Of a DNA stretch of 47,755 bases, positions 41,389 through 47,755 are shown piece by piece. The notes beneath the pieces are model-generated. The model was not told the origin of the DNA and ran no database searches. It worked only from the letters and a program-made list of their open reading frames with translations. Numbering within the stretch: the first letter of the stretch is position 1; each line of letters starts with the position of its first letter. A program made the position numbers and the translations under genes. Source of the stretch: Bacteroidaceae bacterium (GTDB lineage: Bacteria; Bacteroidota; Bacteroidia; Bacteroidales; Barnesiellaceae_A); assembly GCA_017522135.1 (NCBI GenBank), contig JAFXAB010000036.1, forward strand, positions 1 through 47,755. The letters are read 5' to 3'.

Positions 41389-41454
41389 ATTGTAATATTG
41401 TATAAGGTCTTTAGATATATAAGATGTGTTTTTACGCGCCGAATATGGCAAAAA

Positions 41455-42771
41455 TCAGTCGCGCTTGAATATATCGCGAGTGTATACTTTGTCGATAACA
41501 TCGTCGAGAGAGTCATCATAACGGTTGGCAATGATGGCTTGCGAACGACGCTTGAACTCGGCAAAGTCGTTGACAACTTCACTACCGAAGAACATCACAC
41601 CATCTTCCAATGTGGGCTCATAGATAATAACCTTAGCACCCTTGGCTTTGATGCGTTTCATAACACCTTGAATGGCACTTTGGCGGAAGTTGTCGGAGTT
41701 TGATTTCATAGTGAGGCGATATACACCTACAACCAATTCTTGTTCTTGATTTGCATTCCAGGCACTTGAAGCAGTATAGTATCCGGCTTTGGCCAATACC
41801 TGATCGGCAATAAAGTCTTTGCGGGTGCGGTTGCTCTCGACAATGGCCGACATCATGTTTTGTGGCACATCGTTGTAGTTGGCCAGGAGTTGCTTGGTAT
41901 CTTTGGGCAAGCAATAACCACCGTAACCAAAAGAGGGATTGTTGTAGTGGCTACCAATGCGGGGATCGAGACCGATACCGGTGATGATAGCCTGTGTATC
42001 GAGACCTTTCACCTCGGCATAAGTATCCAACTCATTGAAATAGCTTACGCGCAGGGCAAGGTATGTATTGGCAAAGAGCTTGACAGCCTCGGCCTCTTTG
42101 AGTCCCATGAAAAGGACGTCGACGTTCTCTTTGATAGCACCCTCTTGCAAGAGTTTGGCAAAAGTTTGTGCAGCTTTGTTGAGCTTGTCGAGGTCGGCAA
42201 TGGCAGATATAGCAAGATTTTCTTCGTCAAAATTGGCAATGTACTTGGGCACGCCAACGATGATGCGGCTGGGGTAGAGATTGTCGTAAAGAGCCTTGCT
42301 TTCGCGAAGGAACTCGGGCGAGAAAAGGAGGTTGAATTTTTTATTTTTAAGACGCTCTTCGGCCATAAAACGCAAGGCATACTTAACATAAAGCGAGCGA
42401 CAGTAACCAACGGGTATGGTACTTTTGATAACCATAATGGCATCGGGGTTGACAGCCAAAACAGTATCGATAACTTTCTCTACGGCTGATGTATCGAAGA
42501 AATTCTTTTGGCTGTCGTAGTTGGTAGGAGCAGCAATAACCACAAACTCTGCATCACGATATGCTTCTTCGGCATCGAGCGTAGCACGAAGGTTAAGAGG
42601 TTTCTCGGCCAAGTATTGCTCGATATAATCGTCTTGAATGGGAGATTTGCGATTATTGATAAGATTGACCTTCTCGGGTACAATGTCGACAGCTACAACT
42701 TCGTTGTGCTGTGCAAGCAATGTGGCAATGGATAGGCCCACATAACCGGTTCCTGCAACTGCAATTTTCAT
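41455..42771 (-). CDS. ugd: UDP-glucose 6-dehydrogenase
   Basis: A 438-aa NAD-dependent enzyme oxidising UDP-glucose to UDP-glucuronate. N-terminal Rossmann [18 protein letters not shown] near 4-21; [12 protein letters not shown] near 116-127; the catalytic Cys is in [16 protein letters not shown] near 264-279. The C-terminal NAD domain keeps [10 protein letters not shown]. The length fits bacterial Ugd. It follows the UpxY gene by 12 bases; its product feeds the epimerase next in line for capsule or exopolysaccharide. Confidence 0.93.
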   Translation of the reverse strand: MKIAVAGTGYVGLSIATLLAQHNEVVAVDIVPEKVNLINNRKSPIQDDYIEQYLAEKPLNLRATLDAEEAYRDAEFVVIAAPTNYDSQKNFFDTSAVEKVIDTVLAVNPDAIMVIKSTIPVGYCRSLYVKYALRFMAEERLKNKKFNLLFSPEFLRESKALYDNLYPSRIIVGVPKYIANFDEENLAISAIADLDKLNKAAQTFAKLLQEGAIKENVDVLFMGLKEAEAVKLFANTYLALRVSYFNELDTYAEVKGLDTQAIITGIGLDPRIGSHYNNPSFGYGGYCLPKDTKQLLANYNDVPQNMMSAIVESNRTRKDFIADQVLAKAGYYTASSAWNANQEQELVVGVYRLTMKSNSDNFRQSAIQGVMKRIKAKGAKVIIYEPTLEDGVMFFGSEVVNDFAEFKRRSQAIIANRYDDSLDDVIDKVYTRDIFKRD

Positions 42772-42783
42772 AAGTTATATAAT

Positions 42784-43338
42784 TTAAGAGTTAATTACTT
42801 CTATATATTGAGGCTCAATCTCGGCGGTTGCAACAGCAATACCATCAATCTGCACCACTACCCTTTTGGCACGCGCACCTTTGACTTTAACAAAGATACC
42901 TTCGATACCATCAAACACACCACCTATTACTCTCACGGGAGTTCCTTGTGCGATGTTTATTTCTTCGGGTTTCAAATATATGAGTTTGTCGCTATTGGTT
43001 TGACATACGGCAATAAAATGCCTCATCTGCTTATCGGGGACTATAATGGGCACATTGCGACCATTGATCTTATTGGTGCGATATTGCAGATATGGGGCTC
43101 GCAACTTTATTTGCTGCATATTGTCGCGTGTAGTATATGCAAAAAGAAGATTACTGACAATAGGAGCGGTCTTACGTACCTTTCTACCATATTTATCGGT
43201 AAAGATTTTACTGCATAACGGCAGATAGTTTTCCACACCGTTTTCGTCAAGAAATCGTTTGGCTTTCATCTCATTGCGATAAGGGGCACTCATTGCAAAC
43301 CATACCGGCAAATCTTGCTCTAAGGTGTTTTCCATCAT
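42784..43338 (-). CDS. UpxY-type NusG-family antiterminator of a polysaccharide operon
   Basis: A 184-aa NusG paralogue. The NGN domain covers about 10-110 (PVWFAMSAPYRNEMKAKRFLDENGVENYLPL...). A KOW domain lies near 135-180 (GTPVRVIGGVFDGIEGIFVKVKGARAKRVVVQIDGIAVA). In Bacteroides such proteins act on the leader of their own polysaccharide operon to stop premature termination. It is the first gene before ugd and the epimerase. ATG 43338 is chosen; TTG 43347 and ATG 43335 are alternatives. It has a 95-base leader after the -7 box at 43449 to 43442. Confidence 0.9.
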   Translation of the reverse strand: MMENTLEQDLPVWFAMSAPYRNEMKAKRFLDENGVENYLPLCSKIFTDKYGRKVRKTAPIVSNLLFAYTTRDNMQQIKLRAPYLQYRTNKINGRNVPIIVPDKQMRHFIAVCQTNSDKLIYLKPEEINIAQGTPVRVIGGVFDGIEGIFVKVKGARAKRVVVQIDGIAVATAEIEPQYIEVINS

Positions 43339-43367
43339 CACGTTCAATTTACTACTTACGACTATCT

Positions 43368-43449
43368 GAGGAGGTTATATAACCTTATGTTATTTGGTTC
43401 CTCACACAACGCAATCTCAATATAATTGATTATTATTCACGCAAAGATA
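43368..43449 (-). promoter_or_regulatory. Promoter -7 box and structured leader of the UpxY operon
   Basis: TATCTTTG (43449 to 43442, minus) is the -7 element. The leader holds a perfect palindrome AGGTTATATAACCT (43372-43385) and flanking GAGGA/TTCCTC arms (43368-43372 and 43397-43402) that could fold. Such leaders are where UpxY proteins act. The gap 43348-43675 otherwise holds only this and the 43616 hairpin. Confidence 0.5.
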
Positions 43450-43615
43450 GTGAAAAGCGCGTAAAGAATGCCTTTATTAGGTAACTTTTTCGGCAAATCA
43501 AGAAAAAAAATGCAATTTCTTTTCTTTCGGGCTCATATATTCATGCCACAACTTCTAAAAGTTGTCCATGACGATGAATTGTACCGTTCTCAAAGCAGGA
43601 ACATATAAACACAAA

Positions 43616-43656
43616 AAGGCTGTGCCAAAAAAGTGTGAATTTTTCGGCACAGCCTT
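43616..43656 (-). terminator. Terminator of the aspS-Nif3-zinc-ribbon operon, GGCTGTGCC family
   Basis: AAGGCTGTGCCAAAA (43616-43630) pairs with TTTTCGGCACAGCCTT (43641-43656). The minus strand then has a T-run. It lies 20 bases after the zinc-ribbon stop and is nearly the same sequence as the hairpins at 40258 and 47617. Confidence 0.85.
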
Positions 43657-43675
43657 GTTATATCATAAGAAGTTA

Positions 43676-44434
43676 TTAAGCCTCTACACCTGCAAGTTGA
43701 GGGTCGACCATGATGCGACCGCAATACTCGCAAACGATAATTTTCTTGTGCATCTTGATGTCGAGCTGACGTTGAGGCGGTATACGGTTGAAACAACCAC
43801 CACATGCATCGCGTTGGATATAAACGACAGCCAAACCATTGCGTGCATTTTTGCGAATGCGCTTGAATGCTTGCAAGAGACGCGGCTCGATGAGATTTTC
43901 GAGATTTTTTACAGTTTCACGTAATTTCTCTTCTTCTTGCTTAGTTTCGGCAACGATGTCGTTCAACTCGGCTTTTTTCTCAACCAACATTTTTTGACGA
44001 TCGTCGAGATTTTCACGACATTGCTCCAACTCTTCGTTACGACGATTGATTACATTGTTTGCTTCGCGAATTTTCTTTTCGAGAGCTTGTATAGAAAGGT
44101 CTTGGAACTCGATTTCTTTGTTGAGTTTGTCAAACTCATGGTTGTTGCGAATATCGTCGAGTTGCGACTTGTAACGCTCGATTTTGTTGCGCGAAACTTG
44201 TATTTCTTCGTTGTAAGAGTTGATATCTTTGCGGCATGCAGAGATAGTCTCTTGGAATTTCTCGATACGGGTTTCCAGACCGGCAATTTCGTCTTCAAGG
44301 TCTTTAACCTCAAGAGGCAACTCACCACGAAGCGTTTTGATGCGGTCGATTTCCGAATGTAATGTTTGCAATTCGTAGAGAGATTTGAGTTTTTCTTCTA
44401 CGGTGTACTCTTTTTCTTTGGTCTTTTCTGACAT
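43676..44434 (-). CDS. Coiled-coil zinc-ribbon protein (DUF164/C4-type)
   Basis: A 252-aa protein with a long heptad-rich coiled coil over about 15-195 (LYELQTLHSEIDRIKTLRGELPLEVKDLEDEIAGLETRIEK...). A C-terminal zinc ribbon with two CxxC pairs follows: DACGGCFNRIPPQ near 212 and IIVCEYCGRIMVD near 233. The DUF164 family is conserved in many bacteria; its role is poorly known, possibly nucleic acid or envelope related. It starts 3 bases after the Nif3-like gene, a pairing I recall from many genomes. Confidence 0.9.
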   Translation of the reverse strand: MSEKTKEKEYTVEEKLKSLYELQTLHSEIDRIKTLRGELPLEVKDLEDEIAGLETRIEKFQETISACRKDINSYNEEIQVSRNKIERYKSQLDDIRNNHEFDKLNKEIEFQDLSIQALEKKIREANNVINRRNEELEQCRENLDDRQKMLVEKKAELNDIVAETKQEEEKLRETVKNLENLIEPRLLQAFKRIRKNARNGLAVVYIQRDACGGCFNRIPPQRQLDIKMHKKIIVCEYCGRIMVDPQLAGVEA

Positions 44435-44437
44435 CGC

Positions 44438-45529
44438 TTACAGATATTTTATCGGATTTGTTTCTACCTTTGTGTAGTAGGTCGCAAAGTTAGGAATTTT
44501 TTTTGTAATTACCTCACAAAAAATATCTTTTGTGTGTTGTTCGCTTTCATAATGCCCTATTTCGGCCAAAATCATCTTGTCTTCATAGCCAAAAAACTGG
44601 TGATATCCTATCTCTCCGGTAATAAATATATCGGCCTTGGCAGCCAATGCATTGCCTATGAGCGAGCTACCGGCACCGCCACATATAGCTACTCTCTGTA
44701 CCATCTTGTTGTCGGGGGCGGTGTGGCGCACTTGGGCACAAGCGGTTTGCTCTTTGACTTGTTGCAATAAATCGTACACGGCTACAGGTTGTGGCAGATT
44801 ACCCACGATGCCTATACCAGCTTGTGTGTAGTCGTTGGCTATAGGTATGAGGTCGTATGCAGGCTCTTCGTATGGGTGAATAGTCATCAATGCTTTCACG
44901 ACACGCCCCTTGAGGAAGGCCGGGAGTATCACTTCTACCCTACTTTCGGGCTCTTGATGCAACAGACAATGCTTGCCACAATATGGAGAAGTACCTTTGC
45001 CGGCACGGAATGTACCTACACCGTTACTTGTAAAGCTGCAACAATCGTATGCACCTATGGTTCCTGCTCCTGCGGCAAAGAGGGCTTCTTTGAGGGCATC
45101 GGCATGTGCCACGGGTACATAGGTAACGAGCTTGTAGAGCATGTTGCGAATGGGTTGTAAGACTTCGACCTGCGAAAGTGCAAGTTTCCTTGCCCACTCT
45201 TGGTTTACTGCCACGGCATCGAGGTTGGTATGTGCGGCATATATAGCAATATCGTTGCGCAGGGCTTTCATTACCACACGTTCTATATAGTTGGCTCCAA
45301 CAATGCGCTTAAGGGGGCGAAAGAGTAAGGGATGGTGAGCGATGATGAGATTGACGCCCAAGTCTATGGCCTCGTCAACCACGGCCTCTGTAACATCGAC
45401 ACACAACAATGCCCCGGTGGCAGGCAACAAATCGTTGCCTACCTGCAAGCCGGCATTGTCGTAACTCTCTTGCAGTTGTAGTGGTGCAAGTTCCTCGATA
45501 ATCGCTGTTATTTGTCGAATTGTGGGCAT
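44438..45529 (-). CDS. Nif3-like dinuclear metal-centre protein
   Basis: A 363-aa member of the YbgI/YqfO (Nif3) family, toroidal hexamers with a two-metal site. Metal-binding motifs: IIAHHPLLFRP near 62-72, AHTNLDA near 99-105, and near the end GEIGYHQFFGYEDKMILAEIGHYESE with His and Glu ligands. A central insertion (about 130-230) of the YqfO/CutA-like type makes it longer than the short YbgI form. Its biochemical role is uncertain; GTP cyclohydrolase has been proposed but is not proven. ATG 45529 lies 11 bases after the aspS stop, giving an operon. Confidence 0.92.
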   Translation of the reverse strand: MPTIRQITAIIEELAPLQLQESYDNAGLQVGNDLLPATGALLCVDVTEAVVDEAIDLGVNLIIAHHPLLFRPLKRIVGANYIERVVMKALRNDIAIYAAHTNLDAVAVNQEWARKLALSQVEVLQPIRNMLYKLVTYVPVAHADALKEALFAAGAGTIGAYDCCSFTSNGVGTFRAGKGTSPYCGKHCLLHQEPESRVEVILPAFLKGRVVKALMTIHPYEEPAYDLIPIANDYTQAGIGIVGNLPQPVAVYDLLQQVKEQTACAQVRHTAPDNKMVQRVAICGGAGSSLIGNALAAKADIFITGEIGYHQFFGYEDKMILAEIGHYESEQHTKDIFCEVITKKIPNFATYYTKVETNPIKYL

Positions 45530-45540
45530 TATGCGAGGTG

Positions 45541-47301
45541 TTATTTTTCTATGGGCAAATGCACTCCAATACACAACTCGTCAAGTTGTTCTTGAGAGAT
45601 GGCAGATGGAGCATCCATCATGACGTCGCGACCGGAGTTGTTCTTTGGGAATGCAATACAGTCGCGAATGGAGTCGAGACCGGCAAAAATAGAGACAAAG
45701 CGGTCGAGGCCGAAAGCCAATCCACCATGAGGAGGTGCACCGTACTTGAATGCGTTCATCAAGAAACCAAATTGAGCTTGTGCCTGCTCGGGAGTAAAGC
45801 CAAGCAACTTGAACATTGTGTCTTGCAGGTTGCTATCGTGAATACGGATAGATCCGCCACCCAGTTCTACACCATTGACCACCATGTCATAGGCATTGGC
45901 ACGTACAGCACCGGGGTTGCTTTCGAGAAGGTGAATATCCTCGGGCTTGGGAGATGTGAATGGGTGGTGCATGGCGTAGAAACGTTGTGTCTCGTCGTCC
46001 CATTCAAACAAGGGGAAGTCAATAACCCACAGAGGAGAATATACGTTCTTGTCGCGTAAGCCGAGACGGTTGCCCATTTCGAGGCGCAATTCGCACAATG
46101 CCTTGCGAGTTTTCATTGTGTCGCCGGCAAGGATGAGCATGAGGTCGCCGGGTTGTGCGCCAAATCGCTCAGCCCACAGGCGCAAGTCGTCGGCCGAATA
46201 GAACTTGTCTACCGACGATTTGAAGTTTCCGTTCTCGTCGTAACGTACCCAGACAAGACCTTTAGCACCTATCTGAGGACGTTTTACAAAGTCGGTAAGT
46301 TCGTCAATCTGCTTACGGGTGTAACCGGCACAACCTTTGCAGCATATACCACCTACGTAGGGTACACTGTCGAATACTACGAAATCGTGACCTTGGGTAA
46401 GGTCTTTTATCTCTACAAATTTCATTTCAAAACGAGTATCGGGCTTGTCACTACCGTAGTATTTCATAGCATCGGCCCACGACATGCGGGGGAATGGCTC
46501 GGTAAAGTCGATATTCTTGATATACTTAAAGAGATGCTTGGCCATACCTTCAAAGATATTGAGTACATCTTCTTGCTCGACAAACGACATTTCGCAGTCG
46601 ATTTGAGTAAACTCGGGTTGACGGTCGGCACGTAAATCTTCGTCGCGGAAACACTTAACAATCTGGAAGTAACGATCAAAGCCCGATACCATCAACAATT
46701 GTTTGAGTGTTTGAGGAGATTGAGGAAGAGCATAGAACTCGCCGGGATTCATGCGTGAAGGCACAACGAAGTCGCGAGCGCCCTCGGGTGTAGACTTGAT
46801 GAGTACGGGAGTCTCAACCTCGAGGAAATTTTGAGCATCGAGATAACGGCGCACTTCAAAGGCCATTTTGTGTCGCAACTCAAGGTTACGACGCACTGCA
46901 TTACGACGCAAATCGAGATAACGATATTGCATGCGAAGGTCATCGCCACCATCGGTATCATCTTCGATTGTAAACGGGGGTGTAACAGAAGCATTAAGAA
47001 CATTGAGTGTATTGACAATAATTTCAATATCACCGGTATCTATGCGAGCATTTTTACTGCTACGCTCGGCTACTTCACCCACAATTTGTATTACATATTC
47101 ACGCCCCAAATGGTTGGCTTTTTCGCACAACTCGGCATTTACTTCTTGATTGAAAACCAATTGTGTAATACCATAACGGTCGCGCAGGTCGACAAAAGTC
47201 ATACCACCCATTTTGCGGGTGCGTTGTACCCAACCACACAGGGTTACGTTGCTACCAACGTCGCTTAGGCGCAATTCGCCACAAGTTCTTGTCCTATACA
47301 T
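45541..47301 (-). CDS. aspS: Aspartyl-tRNA synthetase
   Basis: A 586-aa class IIb synthetase. The N-terminal OB fold binds anticodon ([36 protein letters not shown] near 15-51). Class II motif 1 lies near 130-165 ([31 protein letters not shown]), motif 2 near 215-235 ([24 protein letters not shown]), the bacterial GAD insertion in the middle, and motif 3 [10 protein letters not shown] near 530-540. Full bacterial length. The -7 box TAATTTTG is at 47378 to 47371; first gene of a three-gene operon. Confidence 0.96.
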   Translation of the reverse strand: MYRTRTCGELRLSDVGSNVTLCGWVQRTRKMGGMTFVDLRDRYGITQLVFNQEVNAELCEKANHLGREYVIQIVGEVAERSSKNARIDTGDIEIIVNTLNVLNASVTPPFTIEDDTDGGDDLRMQYRYLDLRRNAVRRNLELRHKMAFEVRRYLDAQNFLEVETPVLIKSTPEGARDFVVPSRMNPGEFYALPQSPQTLKQLLMVSGFDRYFQIVKCFRDEDLRADRQPEFTQIDCEMSFVEQEDVLNIFEGMAKHLFKYIKNIDFTEPFPRMSWADAMKYYGSDKPDTRFEMKFVEIKDLTQGHDFVVFDSVPYVGGICCKGCAGYTRKQIDELTDFVKRPQIGAKGLVWVRYDENGNFKSSVDKFYSADDLRLWAERFGAQPGDLMLILAGDTMKTRKALCELRLEMGNRLGLRDKNVYSPLWVIDFPLFEWDDETQRFYAMHHPFTSPKPEDIHLLESNPGAVRANAYDMVVNGVELGGGSIRIHDSNLQDTMFKLLGFTPEQAQAQFGFLMNAFKYGAPPHGGLAFGLDRFVSIFAGLDSIRDCIAFPKNNSGRDVMMDAPSAISQEQLDELCIGVHLPIEK

Positions 47302-47370
47302 TATATTATATATTTATGTTTTTTTTATTATCGGTCGAATAGCTTATTTTTACACACTACTATAACCTTG

Positions 47371-47378
47371 CAAAATTA
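47371..47378 (-). promoter_or_regulatory. Probable -7 box of the aspS operon
   Basis: TAATTTTG on the minus strand, 70 bases before the aspS ATG. No consensus -33 is visible. Confidence 0.35.
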
Positions 47379-47616
47379 GTAAAAAAACGGCAGGATGTTA
47401 TAAAGTGGAGAGTTTTTTTCGCATTACAAAATTATGTATTTGTGGCGATGATTTTTTTATATAGAACAGGCATGGAGATCGGCGCAGACGGAATGGAGTT
47501 GGGTAGCCCCAAATGGCTCAGTCGTAAAAATCACAATATGGAATTGTGTGCCTACCAACGACCAATGTGATTGCATACGCATGGGGTGGTTTTGTGAGGG
47601 ATGTATACCCCCAAAA

Positions 47617-47658
47617 AAAGAGGCTGTGTCAAAATGGAAATTTTGGCACAGTTTCTTT
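47617..47658. terminator. GGCTGTGTC-family hairpin at the right edge
   Basis: AAAGAGGCTGTGTCAAAA (47617-47634) pairs imperfectly with TTTTGGCACAGTTTCTTT (47641-47658), A-run before and T-run after. It follows the stop of the partial minus-strand frame at 47663. It may be a terminator or the end of an insertion sequence. Between 47302 and 47616 I see no gene. Confidence 0.6.
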
Positions 47659-47662
47659 TTGT

Positions 47663-47755
47663 TTAAGCCGCGAGGTTTCGATAGACTGTAAAATTGTCAA
47701 AATCTGATTTTTTACAGAATTTTCGATTTTCAGAGGCTAAAAAGCGGATAAAAGA
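47663..47755 (-). CDS. Possible C-terminus of an unidentified minus-strand gene, cut by window edge
   Basis: An open frame of 30 codons runs in from the right edge and ends at TAA 47665 to 47663: SFIRFLASENRKFCKKSDFD then NFTVYRNLAA. A terminator-like hairpin follows immediately. This would fit the end of a gene, possibly a transposase, but 30 codons are too few to be sure or to assign a family. Confidence 0.3.
   Translation of the reverse strand, partial: SFIRFLASENRKFCKKSDFDNFTVYRNLAA

Overview
This window is chromosomal DNA from a member of the Bacteroidota, most likely order Bacteroidales. Evidence: promoters of the TTG-N20-TAnnTTTG type with no Shine-Dalgarno signal in front of most starts; a PorX/PorW (SprE) pair; a UpxY-type NusG-like regulator; a DPSL ferritin; carboxynorspermidine decarboxylase; and the DUF3822-rsmD pair. 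The family cannot be fixed from sequence alone. No rRNA, tRNA or CRISPR array was seen.

Layout. 1-2725: phage-like DNA-packaging genes sit in ordinary chromosome: a left-edge minus-strand protein that looks like a virion internal protein, and divergently an 82-aa protein plus an intact large terminase, with a 44-bp dyad between them. 2789-11906 (plus): DPSL ferritin, short SSB, aroA, a membrane gene interrupted by an in-frame TAA, a metal ABC permease, overlapping porW/sprE and porX, tsaE and a membrane-anchored GH25 muramidase. 11917-17724 (minus): GDP-fucose operon (acyltransferase, manC, gmd, fcl) followed by a UbiA prenyltransferase and a HAD phosphatase. 18306-24025 (minus): an RND tripartite efflux operon. 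24617-33196 (minus): nspC, pcrA-type helicase, aldehyde dehydrogenase, DUF1460 amidase, and a solitary phage portal protein. 33418-38410: an Omp85 barrel, a broken HigB-like toxin with intact HigA, a RecD-like helicase, DUF3822 and rsmD. 38496-39959 (minus): ECF sigma factor, small membrane protein and Spy-like protein. 40330-43338 (minus): UpxY regulator, UDP-glucose dehydrogenase and UDP-glucuronate epimerase. 43676-47301 (minus): aspS, Nif3-like and zinc-ribbon genes.

The most interesting signal is a dispersed set of phage-type head and packaging genes (TerL with all motifs, a full-length portal and a candidate internal virion protein). They are separated by about 28 kb of housekeeping genes, with no integrase, repressor or att site in view. 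Full-length frames and a symmetric divergent promoter argue against simple prophage decay. The arrangement fits a domesticated, podovirus-like particle or gene-transfer-agent system spread over several loci. This is inference and needs genome-wide comparison.

A second theme is intergenic repeats. Degenerate 9-bp tandem arrays and a GC-rich palindromic element occupy four gaps between minus-strand genes; one copy has expanded into a 67-bp tandem array against the 3' end of the portal gene. A conserved GGCTGTG(C/T)CAAAA hairpin ends two operons and recurs at the right edge. Two genes carry single in-frame stop codons.
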